A stretch of DNA of 64,000 bases from NCBI GenBank assembly GCA_964580465.1, contig CAZOKJ010000006.1, positions 46,663 through 110,662 of the forward strand. Direction: 5' to 3'. Of this stretch, positions 34,935 through 44,684 are shown piece by piece. Origin of the DNA: Taishania sp964580465. Lineage in GTDB: Bacteria; Bacteroidota; Bacteroidia; Flavobacteriales_D; Crocinitomicaceae. Below the pieces are notes generated by a model. It had not been told where the DNA came from. It saw nothing but the letters and a program-made list of their open reading frames with translations, and ran no database searches. Numbering within the stretch: the stretch's first letter is position 1; the number at the start of each line of letters is the position of its first letter. Made by a program: the position numbers and the translations under genes.

Positions 34935-36797
34935 ATGGCAGAAAATCAATATACTGAAGACAACATACGTTCATTAGACTGGAAGGAACACATTCGATTG
35001 CGACCTGGTATGTACATCGGGAAATTAGGTGATGGAAACTCAGCTGATGATGGTATTTATATCCTTGTAAAAGAAGTTGTTGACAATTGTATCGACGAAT
35101 TTGTCATGGGTAACGGTAAACGCATCGAAATAAAAGTAAAAGACAGCAAAGTATCTGTTCGAGATTACGGTCGAGGTATTCCACTTGGTAAAGTTGTTGA
35201 TGTAGTGTCTAAAATGAACACGGGCGGTAAATACGACTCAAAAGCGTTTAAGAAATCCGTTGGCTTAAATGGTGTTGGTACTAAGGCTGTTAATGCCCTG
35301 TCTAGTCATTTTTCTGTTTATTCTGTACGTGATGGACAAAAAAAACGAGCTGATTTTGAACGTGGTAACTTAGTCAAAGAATATGATATGGAAGCTACAA
35401 CAGAACAAAACGGCACGTATGTTGAATTTATTCCTGATGAAACAATCTTTAAGAAATTCAACTTTAAAATGAATTATTTAACCAAGATGATGTGGAACTA
35501 TTGTTACCTCAATCGTGAATTGGTTATCAACTTTAACAATGAACGTTTTCAGTCAAAACATGGTTTAAAAGACTTGCTAGAAGACAATATGGATGGTGAT
35601 CCACTCTACCCTATTATTCATCTTGAAGGTGAAGATATAGAAGTAGCCTTTACACATGGAAAAACGTATGGTGAGGATTATTATTCTTTCGTGAATGGTC
35701 AACACACAACTCAAGGAGGAACACATCAAGGTGCTTTTAGAGAGTCAGTTGCAAAGGTCATTCGTGATTTTTATGGTAAAAACTACGAAGCTTCAGACAT
35801 TCGTCAATCCATCGTAGCATCTGTTGCTGTAAAAGTTATTGAGCCCGTATTTGAGTCGCAAACTAAAACAAAGTTGGGTTCTTTAGAAATCGAACCAAAC
35901 GGGAAATCAATGCGTGCCTTTGTCAACGATTTCTTAAAAGAAAAATTAGACAATTATTTACATAGAAATCCTGAAATTGCGGAATCTTTAGAAAAGAAAA
36001 TCAAACAGTCTGAAAGAGAACGAAAGGAATTATCGGGTATTCGTAAAATTGCGCGTGATCGTGCTAAAAAAGCTTCACTTCACAACAGAAAACTGCGTGA
36101 TTGTCGCATTCATTTCACGGATGTAAAAGATGAAAGAAATGAAGAAACAACACTATTTATCACGGAGGGAGACTCTGCAAGTGGTTCGATTACTAAATCA
36201 AGAAATGTCAACACACAAGCTGTTTTCTCATTGCGTGGTAAACCGCTCAATTGTTATGGATTGACAAAAAAAGTAGTGTACGAAAACGAGGAATTCAATC
36301 TTTTACAAGCCGCGTTGGACATTGAAGAGGACATGGATAATTTACGCTTTAATCGCATAGTTATCGCAACCGATGCCGACGTAGATGGAATGCACATTCG
36401 TATGTTGTTGCTTACTTTCTTTTTGCAATTTTTTCCTGATTTAGTGAAAAGAAATCATGTGTACGTGTTGCAAACTCCTTTGTTTCGTGTACGAAATAAA
36501 AAAGAAACCATTTATTGTTATTCCGATGAAGAACGCGTGAATGCAATTGCAAAACTTGGAAAAAATCCTGAAATTACTCGCTTTAAAGGTCTAGGAGAGA
36601 TTTCACCAGATGAATTTAAAAATTTTATTGGCGAAGATATTCGACTTGAACCTGTGGTACTTTCAAAAGAATCTACAATAGATACTATCCTTTCTTATTA
36701 CATGGGTAAAAACACACCGGAACGTCAAGATTTCATTATTGACAACTTGCGATCTGATGCTGTGAAAGACGGAATTGATAGTGAAGAACTTGTTTAA
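34935..36797 (+). CDS. parE: DNA topoisomerase IV subunit B
   Basis: ATPase subunit of the decatenating type II topoisomerase. GHKL ATPase motifs are VVDNCIDEF and GLNGVGTKAVNALS, followed by the transducer, the TOPRIM residues in FITEGDSASGS and IATDADVDGMHIR, and the C-terminal FKGLGEISPDEFKNF. ATG at 34935 is preferred over an upstream in-frame ATG at 34914 because similarity starts there and a promoter lies close upstream. At 620 residues and directly followed by parC, it is ParE rather than GyrB. Confidence 0.93.
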   Translation: MAENQYTEDNIRSLDWKEHIRLRPGMYIGKLGDGNSADDGIYILVKEVVDNCIDEFVMGNGKRIEIKVKDSKVSVRDYGRGIPLGKVVDVVSKMNTGGKYDSKAFKKSVGLNGVGTKAVNALSSHFSVYSVRDGQKKRADFERGNLVKEYDMEATTEQNGTYVEFIPDETIFKKFNFKMNYLTKMMWNYCYLNRELVINFNNERFQSKHGLKDLLEDNMDGDPLYPIIHLEGEDIEVAFTHGKTYGEDYYSFVNGQHTTQGGTHQGAFRESVAKVIRDFYGKNYEASDIRQSIVASVAVKVIEPVFESQTKTKLGSLEIEPNGKSMRAFVNDFLKEKLDNYLHRNPEIAESLEKKIKQSERERKELSGIRKIARDRAKKASLHNRKLRDCRIHFTDVKDERNEETTLFITEGDSASGSITKSRNVNTQAVFSLRGKPLNCYGLTKKVVYENEEFNLLQAALDIEEDMDNLRFNRIVIATDADVDGMHIRMLLLTFFLQFFPDLVKRNHVYVLQTPLFRVRNKKETIYCYSDEERVNAIAKLGKNPEITRFKGLGEISPDEFKNFIGEDIRLEPVVLSKESTIDTILSYYMGKNTPERQDFIIDNLRSDAVKDGIDSEELV

Positions 36798-36808
36798 AAA
36801 ATCATACA

Positions 36809-39544
36809 ATGGCAGAGAACGAAGAAGAAGAAAGAGACCCGCAATTCGACGATCAAAACGACAATAGCGAAACTACCGACTCATCGAAATCATCCAATGA
36901 TTTTGACAAGTTACATCAAAAAAACAACGAAAACAGTGATGATGATTCAATCATTCCTGTTAGCGGCTTATATGAAAATTGGTTTTTAGATTATGCTTCT
37001 TATGTTATTTTGGAACGTGCCGTGCCTTCTGTACACGACGGTTTCAAACCTGTACAAAGACGTATCCTCCACTCGATGAAGGAGATGGATGATGGACGTT
37101 ATAACAAAGTGGCAAATATCATTGGTAACACCATGAAATATCACCCACATGGTGATGCTTCCATAGGTGACGCATTGGTTCAATTAGGTCAAAAAGACTT
37201 GTTAATTGATTGCCAAGGTAACTGGGGAAACACGTTAACGGGAGACGGAGCTGCTGCACCTCGTTACATTGAAGCGCGATTGACGAAATTTGCAAACCAC
37301 GTTGTTTTTAATCCTAAAACGACCAATTGGTTGAAAAGTTATGATGGTAGAAATAATGAACCAGAGCAATTACCCGTAAAATTCCCGTTGCTACTAGCGC
37401 AAGGAGCGGAAGGAATTGCAGTTGGTATGGCGTGCAAAATCTTACCACACAATTTTATCGAACTAATCGACCAATCTATCAATCATTTAAGAGGAAAACG
37501 AGTAGAAATCTTTCCAGATTTTCCCAATGGTGGTTTAGCTGATTTTTCTAACTATAACGATGGTTTAAGAGGTGGAAAAGTTAGACTTCGTGCTAAAATA
37601 AAAAAAGAAGACTCAAAAACGTTAATTATCAATGAAATTCCTGTTGGAACAACAACTTCATTGATAGATTCTATTCTTAAAGCAAACGATAAAGGGAAAA
37701 TAAAAATTAAAAAAATTGAGGACAACACTGCTGCAACGGCTGAAATTATTATCCATCTTGCACCCGGTGTTTCTCCTGATAAAACAATTGATGCCCTTTA
37801 TGCATTTACGGATTGTGAGGTATCCATCTCTCCAAATGCTTCTGTTATTGATGGCGATAAGCCTCGTTTTATAGGAGTTAGTGAAATTTTAAAAATTAAC
37901 ACCAACAATACCGTAGATCTTTTAAAAAGAGAATTGGAAATTCGCTTGGATGAACTTCAACGTCAATGGCATTTTTCTACGCTAGAAAAGATTTTCATCA
38001 ATGAAGAAATGTACATCGATTTTAAGCATTATTCAGATAGAGAATCGTTATACAAGTACTTATACCAATCATTTGAACCTTTTAAAAAGCTGTTAATTCG
38101 TGAAATTGTAGATGAAGATTTACAAAAGTTAACGCAAATTCCAATGATTCGTATCACACGTTTCGATGCTTCTAAAGCAGATGAATTAATCGCTAAGATT
38201 GAAGCTGAAATGGAAGAAATCAAGTCAAACTTAGCTAACTTAATCGAATATGCTATTGAGTATTACAAAGATTTGAAAAAACGATTTGGCGAAGGAAAAG
38301 AACGCAAAACGGAAATCAGAACTTTTGACTCAATTAATGCTACGAAGGTAATTATCGCCAACAAAAAACTTTACGTGGATTATGAAGAAGGATTCGTAGG
38401 ACATGGATTGAAAAAAGCAGAATATATCAGTGATTGTTCCGAAATTGATGACGTCATTATTTTCTTTGCAACAGGTAAAATGATGGTTACAAAAGTGGCT
38501 GATAAAAAATTCGTAGGAAAAGGAATTGTTTATGCTAACGTGTGGAAAAAAGGCGATAAAAGAACGATTTACCACATGATGTATCAAGATGGTGTAGGTG
38601 GACCAACGATGATGAAACGTTTTACGGTTGACTCAATTACACGAGATACTGAATATGACTTAACACGCGGAACAAAAGGTTCTAAATTACTTTATTTCTC
38701 TGTACATCCAAATGGTGAACGGGAAATCGTAACGGTTATGCTTCGTCCTCGTCCACACATTAAGCGTTTGAGATTTGATATTGATTTTGGTGCAATGCTT
38801 ATCAAAGGTAGAGGCGCTGCTGGAAACAGAGTAACAAAAGAAATTGTACAAAAAATTGTCCAAAAAGAAGTCGGTGGCTCTACTCTTTCTGCTCGTAAAA
38901 TTTGGTACGATGAAATTGTTGGTCGATTAAATGATGATGGTAGAGGCAAGTTCTTAGGTCAATTCAAAGGAAACGATAGGATTTTAACTCTTTACAAAAA
39001 TGGTGAATACCGTCTTTCTGGTTTTGACTTAGCAACTCACTTTGACGAAGACATGATGCACATTGAAAAGTGGCATCCTGACAGAGCTGTTTCAGCTATT
39101 TATTACGATGCAGAAAAAGACCTCCATTTTGTGAAACGTTTTGTTTGCGAAGTAACTATGGATAAACGCGTTTCTTTCATAAGTGAGAGCGAAGGGTCTT
39201 ACTTAGATATGGTTTCTACTTCGTATCGTCCAAAAGCTCGCATTGTGTACAATAAATTATTAAAGGCAACAAAGAATCTTCCTGACACCATTATTGAAAT
39301 TGCCGACTTTATTGACGTAAAGGGCATGAAAGCTCAAGGAAACCAATTAACAAAATTAAAAATCAAAGAAGTTCTTCCTGAAATTCCAGAAGAAGGTGAA
39401 GAGCCTTGGCCTGACATGAATGAATCAGTTGCCAATACAACTGAAGAACACATAGATGATGAAGTAGAACAAGAAGGAGAAAGTCCTACAATGGAATGGG
39501 ATTTAACCAAGGATGATGAGGATGATCAGCCAACATTATTTTAA
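36809..39544 (+). CDS. parC: DNA topoisomerase IV subunit A
   Basis: DNA-cleaving partner of ParE, 911 residues. After an acidic N-terminal extension (about 55 residues) the breakage-reunion domain starts LYENWFLDYASYVILERAVP. The catalytic Tyr lies in AAAPRYIEARL. The C-terminal domain lacks the canonical GyrA box, as expected for topoisomerase IV, and ends in an acidic tail. The quinolone-pocket segment reads HGDASIGDALV, the usual Bacteroidota form as far as I recall. The stop codon is part of the stem of a strong terminator. Confidence 0.93.
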   Translation: MAENEEEERDPQFDDQNDNSETTDSSKSSNDFDKLHQKNNENSDDDSIIPVSGLYENWFLDYASYVILERAVPSVHDGFKPVQRRILHSMKEMDDGRYNKVANIIGNTMKYHPHGDASIGDALVQLGQKDLLIDCQGNWGNTLTGDGAAAPRYIEARLTKFANHVVFNPKTTNWLKSYDGRNNEPEQLPVKFPLLLAQGAEGIAVGMACKILPHNFIELIDQSINHLRGKRVEIFPDFPNGGLADFSNYNDGLRGGKVRLRAKIKKEDSKTLIINEIPVGTTTSLIDSILKANDKGKIKIKKIEDNTAATAEIIIHLAPGVSPDKTIDALYAFTDCEVSISPNASVIDGDKPRFIGVSEILKINTNNTVDLLKRELEIRLDELQRQWHFSTLEKIFINEEMYIDFKHYSDRESLYKYLYQSFEPFKKLLIREIVDEDLQKLTQIPMIRITRFDASKADELIAKIEAEMEEIKSNLANLIEYAIEYYKDLKKRFGEGKERKTEIRTFDSINATKVIIANKKLYVDYEEGFVGHGLKKAEYISDCSEIDDVIIFFATGKMMVTKVADKKFVGKGIVYANVWKKGDKRTIYHMMYQDGVGGPTMMKRFTVDSITRDTEYDLTRGTKGSKLLYFSVHPNGEREIVTVMLRPRPHIKRLRFDIDFGAMLIKGRGAAGNRVTKEIVQKIVQKEVGGSTLSARKIWYDEIVGRLNDDGRGKFLGQFKGNDRILTLYKNGEYRLSGFDLATHFDEDMMHIEKWHPDRAVSAIYYDAEKDLHFVKRFVCEVTMDKRVSFISESEGSYLDMVSTSYRPKARIVYNKLLKATKNLPDTIIEIADFIDVKGMKAQGNQLTKLKIKEVLPEIPEEGEEPWPDMNESVANTTEEHIDDEVEQEGESPTMEWDLTKDDEDDQPTLF

Positions 39545-39582
39545 CAAGAAAGGGTGCCGATTTGGCACCCTTTCTTGTTATA
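39542..39582. terminator. Bidirectional terminator between parC and the WG-repeat gene
   Basis: A perfect 17-bp stem, TAACAAGAAAGGGTGCC with its complement, around a 5-nt loop. The parC stop codon TAA is the first part of the stem. Flanking A/T-rich sequence allows use from both converging genes. Confidence 0.88.
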
Positions 39583-39595
39583 TGCATTAACTCAT

Positions 39596-40186
39596 TTATT
39601 GTTCACAATCTAGGCAATTACCGTCTCTATCAAAAGAGTAATAAGTATCCTTGATATTTGCTCTAAAAGGTTGCCCATTTACATCAAACATAACAAAATC
39701 ATATTTTATTTCTAAAATAATTCGACCATCCAACGAATAAACACCATACTTCTCACCGTCTTTAATTTTAACGAAGCTTTGATAAAAATCATCTGCACTT
39801 TCATAAATAGGTGGAACTATTTCTTTACCTTTCAAATTGTAAATACCTTGTTTATCATTTATTCGTACATGAACATGGTCATTGTAACCATCAATTCTTG
39901 ATACTTTTTCAAATTTCACAGGAACAATAATTTCTCCTTTATTGTTGTATAAACCTCTATTTCCATCAACATCTACCACAATAAAATAATTCGTATTATC
40001 ATCGTCTAATTCAGTTATATAACTAAATTTATGTGGTATAATTACTTTTTCTGTTTCTTCTTCAATTACTCCTGACAAGAATGTATCAGCGTCATCGTCA
40101 AAAGTCGTATCCACTTTTAATACTTGAGCAATTGTTAAATTAAAAAAAGCCATAAATCCTGTCAACAAAATAAGTTTCTTTTTCAT
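39596..40186 (-). CDS. WG-repeat protein, exported
   Basis: Signal peptide (MKKKLILLTGFMAFFNLTIA), then a series of WG/KWG-type repeats: GNRGLYNNKGEIIVPVKFEK, KQGIYNLKGKEIVPPIYES and EKYGVYSLDGRIILEIKYD. Each is a short beta unit with G-x-Y-x-x-x-G-x-I. It ends CLDCEQ. WG-repeat proteins are common in Bacteroidota and spirochaetes; their function is unknown. It stands alone with its own promoter. Confidence 0.8.
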   Translation of the reverse strand: MKKKLILLTGFMAFFNLTIAQVLKVDTTFDDDADTFLSGVIEEETEKVIIPHKFSYITELDDDNTNYFIVVDVDGNRGLYNNKGEIIVPVKFEKVSRIDGYNDHVHVRINDKQGIYNLKGKEIVPPIYESADDFYQSFVKIKDGEKYGVYSLDGRIILEIKYDFVMFDVNGQPFRANIKDTYYSFDRDGNCLDCEQ

Positions 40187-40237
40187 AATTGTCATTATTT
40201 TAATATTAGTTTAATAAGATTAAGTTTACTTTTAAGA

Positions 40238-40245
40238 CAAAGCTA
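40238..40245 (-). promoter_or_regulatory. -7 element of the WG-repeat gene
   Basis: The minus strand reads TAGCTTTG, matching TAnnTTTG, 52 nt before the start codon. The rest of the 275-bp region to the lipoprotein gene at 40471 is A/T rich, and I see no other feature in it. Confidence 0.5.
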
Positions 40246-40470
40246 AATTCTCTTATTTTTCATCAAATTTATTCGGCTAAATGGATGAAAACTGGACTTT
40301 TTTATGAACCACGCATATTATTTAATGAAGAGGGCTTATTTTCCAATAAAGTCCTATAAAACTACCCAAAAACAAACACAAAAACCCTTGTTTTTAGGGC
40401 TAAATAAAAGATGTTGAAAATAGAATTAATTTTTTATATATAGATTTACAGCAAAATAATAAACAATACT

Positions 40471-40965
40471 ATGAAAAAACATTATCTAGCTTTGGCATGT
40501 GCATTTGCATTAGTGGCATGCGGCAACTCAGAGAAAGAAACAGCTTCAGAAAATACTGAAACAGAGGTGACAGAAGCAGTCCAAGAAGAGACACCAGTAG
40601 AAGAAGAAAAAGTAATTGAAGAGGTGGTTGATGAAAACATGAAACCTCAAGGATCAATTTTCAGATGTGAAGGATGCGCTCCAGGTTTAGATGCTGAGTA
40701 TTATCAAGTTGCATTTAGTAAAGATGGAAAAAAGATTGTAGGTTTATGGACATGGGAAAAAATGCAATTTGAAAAACCAGGTAAGAAAGTTAAATTAAAA
40801 ATTCTTTCTCAAGAATATGTAAACGGTGAAATATCTGGTTTTACTGGAGTTTTCCAAACTCCAAATTCAAGCCAAAAGTATGATTTTGGTATTGTTGAAG
40901 ATCGTTTTACTGTTAGCTTTAATGGTAATTTTGAAGAATTTGAATACTGGAAATCTGAAAATTAA
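40471..40965 (+). CDS. Lipoprotein of unknown function with acidic linker
   Basis: Signal peptide with lipobox ALVACG (Cys17). An unusually Glu/Thr-rich linker follows (about residues 20-55), then a small domain with a Cys pair, FRCEGCAPGLD, and beta-strand character (AEYYQVAFSKDGKKIVGLWTW). I do not recognise a family. The low-complexity acidic linker suggests that the domain is held away from the membrane. It is monocistronic, with its own terminator. Confidence 0.65.
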   Translation: MKKHYLALACAFALVACGNSEKETASENTETEVTEAVQEETPVEEEKVIEEVVDENMKPQGSIFRCEGCAPGLDAEYYQVAFSKDGKKIVGLWTWEKMQFEKPGKKVKLKILSQEYVNGEISGFTGVFQTPNSSQKYDFGIVEDRFTVSFNGNFEEFEYWKSEN

Positions 40966-40986
40966 TTAGACTCTCAAATTCATTCC

Positions 40987-41026
40987 AACGAGCTGTATAT
41001 TAAATCGATACAGCTCGTTTTTTTTA
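40987..41026 (+). terminator. Terminator after the acidic-linker lipoprotein gene
   Basis: Stem AACGAGCTGTAT pairing with ATACAGCTCGTT, followed by a run of T. Strong rho-independent signal. Confidence 0.88.
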
Positions 41027-41063
41027 TACAGCTAAATGACTATTTAAACTTATTCTAAAAAAC

Positions 41064-41095
41064 TTGCTTTTTGTCATTTGCAATGTGTATTTTTG
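41064..41095 (+). promoter_or_regulatory. Promoter of the ResB-CcsA gene
   Basis: TTG (41064-41066), a 21-nt spacer and TATTTTTG (41088-41095) match the consensus. The leader to ATG 41120 is about 20 nt. Confidence 0.6.
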
Positions 41096-41119
41096 CAAAG
41101 TATATATAAAATCAAAAAA

Positions 41120-44100
41120 ATGAATAAGTTGATAAGGGATTTTTTCTCTATGAGAATGATGTCAGTTGGGTTGATTATCTTTTTATTTGCCATTGGTATT
41201 GCTACTTTTTTAGAGTCTATCTATGACATCCAAACTGCCAAGTTGTTAATTTACAATGCTATATGGTTTGAATTACTGCTGATTTATTTGACGATCAATC
41301 TGATTATTAATACTTTCAGACACAATATGTGGCAGCGTGCTAAAATTGCCATTCTATTATTCCACCTTTCATTTATCGTCATAATGATAGGTGCAGGTGT
41401 TACGCGTCACGTTAGTTTTGAAGGTGTTATGAAACTACCAGAGCCAGATCCACAAACTGGAATTTTACGCCCCGTTGACCATATTTATTCTGCTGATCCT
41501 CGCTTGAAAATTTACATCGAAAACAAATATGTGGAGGAAACGATGTTTATGTCAAAATTGGTAAAGCCGCGTTTCAATGTTAATTTTAAATTTCCTGAAA
41601 AAAACAAAACAATTAATGTGAAAATCATCGATTTTCAACCAAAACACATTGATAGTTTAGTTGTAAATGACACTATTTCTAATTATGTTCTAAATATCGT
41701 TACTGGAGGTAATACGCCAAATTATCTTTCAGAAGGCGATTTTATGATGGTTGGTAACATTCCGCTATCTTTTGAAAAGAAAGATTTGATGCCTGGAGGT
41801 ATTGAACTTTACAATAAAGATGGTAAAATGATGTTGAAAACAAGCTTACCAATGCGTTATTTGCCAATGGCACAAATGCAACAAGTTCGTCAGTCAGGAA
41901 TGGATGTTCCAGATTCAATGTTTGTAAACATTCCTGTTGATACACTTGTTCCTTTTAATGTATTAACTTTGTATTATGTTGGCGAACAATCATTTGTGTT
42001 TAAAGAAAAAGTTAATCATGCTAAAAAAATGCTTGTTCCTTCAGGCAGAAAAGATCTAGGTGATGACTATTTAACATTGCAAATTACAGATGGAAATGAC
42101 ACTAAAATTGTAAAAATTGCCGGTGGTCATGGAATTATTGCTAACGAAGAGCGTTTTACATTCAACGGTATGTTGTATAGCATTCAATATGGAGGCGTAC
42201 CTATTCGTTTACCATTTTCTTTAGCTTGTAATGATTTTACCTTACATAAATACCCTGGTTCTACGGCTCCTTCTTCTTATGAAAGTATTGTAACAATCAA
42301 TGACAACAAACACAATTTCAAAAAGACACAGAAAATCTTTATGAACAACGTTATGGATTACAGAGGATATCGTTTCTTCCAATCTTCTTACTTCCCTGAT
42401 GAAACAGGTACGATTTTGAGTGTTAATTACGACTGGTGGGGAACAAACATCACTTATTTAGGTTATTTATTAATGATGGTTGGAATGTTTGCATCGATTT
42501 TTGCTCCTGCTAGTAGATTCCAAGAATTGAATGGTAAATTGAAAAAAATAAAAAACAAACGTATGAAAGCTGGTTTATTGATCTTGTTGTTGATGGTAAA
42601 TTCAATCTCTTTTGCGCAAGATCAAGATTATCATGTTCACGAAGACGGTTCTGTTCACTATGGAAATCACGATGAGCCAGTTGCTACAAGTGAAACAGCA
42701 GAGCACGAGCATACACACGAAGCGGCAACAACGTCAGAAAACGAACCTTACAAAGCTGCGGCAGCGAGATATATTTCCATTGCGCATGCTAAAAAATTAG
42801 AGCATTTAATGGTGCAAGATTATCAAGGTCGTATTGTTCCTTTCCACACCTTAAGTGAACAATTGTTGACTAAAATTTCTCGTAAGAACACCTATACAGA
42901 TGGCGACCACACGTATAATGCTGTACAAACTGTGTTAAGTATGCACATGCAACCAGACGCTTGGCTTGACAAAAAAGTTATTTTTGTTTCTAAAGTTTTG
43001 AGAGAAAAACTAAAAATGAAAGATGCTTATGCTTCATTTGTTGATTTAATTGACAAAGACAGAAATGAATTTATTTTAGCTGATGAGTATCAAAAGGCTC
43101 ACCAAAAAGCAGAAAAAGAACGTGGAGAATTTGACAAACAACTTATAAAATTAGTAGATCGTTTTCAAATTTTTTCTGAAATTCAGTTTTGGCAATACAT
43201 GCGCATTATGCCTGTACGCATAGATGCTCAAAATACGTGGTTTACACCTTTTGCAGAAGAAGTTTCAAAAAATGAGCCTGAAATGTATAAATTGGGAATT
43301 AATTATTTCCAATCTGTCAATCAAGCTTCTATTGACAATAATTACGATGTTCCAAATGCAGAATTGGATAAACTAATTGCTTCTCAACGTTCTCATGCAG
43401 GAGATATAGCGCCATCTAGCACAAAAATCAACGCTGAAATCATCTACAACAAACTAGAAGTGTTTAAACACACCATGTATGCGTATTTGTTGCTTGGATT
43501 AGGTTTAGTTGTTATATTTTTAATCGCTATTTTATCAAGTAAAGGTGAACGAAAAGGAGTGAAAATAACGCGTAATGTACTTACAAGTGCACTGATTTTG
43601 TTTTTCCTCTTCCATTTAGCTGGAATGTTAATTCGTTGGTTTATTACTGGGTATGCCCCTTGGAGTAATGGTTATGAAGCATTAGCATTCATTGCATGGA
43701 TAGCAATATTAGCAGGTTTGATGTTTAACAAGAAAAATCAAGTGATTTTAGGCGCAGCAGCTATTTTGGCATTCTTCATGTTGTTTGTAACTGAATTAAA
43801 CATATTGGATCCTGAAATTTCACCTTTGGTACCAGTTTTAAAATCTTATTGGTTACAAATTCACGTTTCCATCATCACTGCAAGTTACGCTTTCTTAGGT
43901 TTAGGAGCAATCTTAGGATTCATCAACATGATTTTATACGTGTTTAAAACCAAAGAAAACAACCAATTGTTTACTTGGAACATCAACGAATTAACGTATG
44001 TTTCTGAAATGTCTATGACAATAGGTATTTATCTTTTGACAGCAGGAACTTTCTTAGGAGGTGTTTGGGCAAATGAATCTTGGGGTAGATATTGGGGTTG

Positions 44101-44611
44101 GGACCCGAAAGAAACTTGGGCTTTAGTGTCTATTTTAGCTTATGCAGTATTATTGCACTTGCGTTTTATTCCATCTTTAAAAGGAAAATTCCTATTCAAT
44201 GCAGCGAGTTTATGGGCTTACACCTCTATCCTATTTACCTTTTTCGGTGTTAACTTTTATTTGGTAGGTTTACACTCATACGCACAAGGTGACGGTTTAG
44301 GTGAATTCCCAATGGGTATTATTGTAGCAACTGTTATATTCTATATGTTCACCGAATTTGCAGCTTTAAAAAGCAAGCGATTCCACACCGAAGCAAGTAA
44401 TTTGAATTTAGCTTATTTCTTGCGTAAAATCATGTACACAAGTGTCGTTTTTGCACTTATTTTTGTTGCTTTTGCATTGTTATACGTAATTGAATGGAAT
44501 GAAGCATTGAAAGCTAGTGCTCAAACAATCGCAGTTATTGCTTTCACCAATTTAGCATTGTTTGTTTACCAAAAGGTAAAACCTAACGAGCCTGTACAAT
44601 TAATGGATTAA
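41120..44611 (+). CDS. ccsA: Cytochrome c biogenesis protein, ResB-CcsA fusion
   Basis: System II heme lyase in one chain of 1163 residues. The N-terminal ResB/Ccs1 part (1 to about 480) has three early membrane segments, a large periplasmic domain and one late segment. An internal segment (MKAGLLILLLMVNSISFAQ, from residue 482) looks like a former signal peptide and is followed by a His-rich stretch with seven His within about 40 residues. A soluble helical region comes next, then the CcsA membrane domain with the WWD heme motif WGRYWGWDPKETW. ATG at 41120 fits the promoter. The c-heme lipoprotein encoded at 4 kb is a possible client. Confidence 0.9.
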   Translation: MNKLIRDFFSMRMMSVGLIIFLFAIGIATFLESIYDIQTAKLLIYNAIWFELLLIYLTINLIINTFRHNMWQRAKIAILLFHLSFIVIMIGAGVTRHVSFEGVMKLPEPDPQTGILRPVDHIYSADPRLKIYIENKYVEETMFMSKLVKPRFNVNFKFPEKNKTINVKIIDFQPKHIDSLVVNDTISNYVLNIVTGGNTPNYLSEGDFMMVGNIPLSFEKKDLMPGGIELYNKDGKMMLKTSLPMRYLPMAQMQQVRQSGMDVPDSMFVNIPVDTLVPFNVLTLYYVGEQSFVFKEKVNHAKKMLVPSGRKDLGDDYLTLQITDGNDTKIVKIAGGHGIIANEERFTFNGMLYSIQYGGVPIRLPFSLACNDFTLHKYPGSTAPSSYESIVTINDNKHNFKKTQKIFMNNVMDYRGYRFFQSSYFPDETGTILSVNYDWWGTNITYLGYLLMMVGMFASIFAPASRFQELNGKLKKIKNKRMKAGLLILLLMVNSISFAQDQDYHVHEDGSVHYGNHDEPVATSETAEHEHTHEAATTSENEPYKAAAARYISIAHAKKLEHLMVQDYQGRIVPFHTLSEQLLTKISRKNTYTDGDHTYNAVQTVLSMHMQPDAWLDKKVIFVSKVLREKLKMKDAYASFVDLIDKDRNEFILADEYQKAHQKAEKERGEFDKQLIKLVDRFQIFSEIQFWQYMRIMPVRIDAQNTWFTPFAEEVSKNEPEMYKLGINYFQSVNQASIDNNYDVPNAELDKLIASQRSHAGDIAPSSTKINAEIIYNKLEVFKHTMYAYLLLGLGLVVIFLIAILSSKGERKGVKITRNVLTSALILFFLFHLAGMLIRWFITGYAPWSNGYEALAFIAWIAILAGLMFNKKNQVILGAAAILAFFMLFVTELNILDPEISPLVPVLKSYWLQIHVSIITASYAFLGLGAILGFINMILYVFKTKENNQLFTWNINELTYVSEMSMTIGIYLLTAGTFLGGVWANESWGRYWGWDPKETWALVSILAYAVLLHLRFIPSLKGKFLFNAASLWAYTSILFTFFGVNFYLVGLHSYAQGDGLGEFPMGIIVATVIFYMFTEFAALKSKRFHTEASNLNLAYFLRKIMYTSVVFALIFVAFALLYVIEWNEALKASAQTIAVIAFTNLALFVYQKVKPNEPVQLMD

Positions 44612-44624
44612 AAATATTTCTCTT

Positions 44625-44684
44625 TTTTCATTGCATGAATTATAAAATCGCTTACATTAGCATTTTTAAATCATGCAATGAAAA
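44625..44684 (+). repeat. 14-bp inverted repeat covering the rimK start codon
   Basis: TTTTCATTGCATGA (44625-44638) and its exact complement TCATGCAATGAAAA (44671-44684) are separated by 32 nt. The right arm contains the rimK ATG (44678). The left arm overlaps the -33 element of the putative rimK promoter. Confidence 0.75.
44631..44660 (+). promoter_or_regulatory. Putative promoter of rimK
   Basis: TTG (44631-44633), a 19-nt spacer and TACATTAG (44653-44660) give a 7/8 match to the -7 box. The leader would be about 13 nt. Confidence 0.5.
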
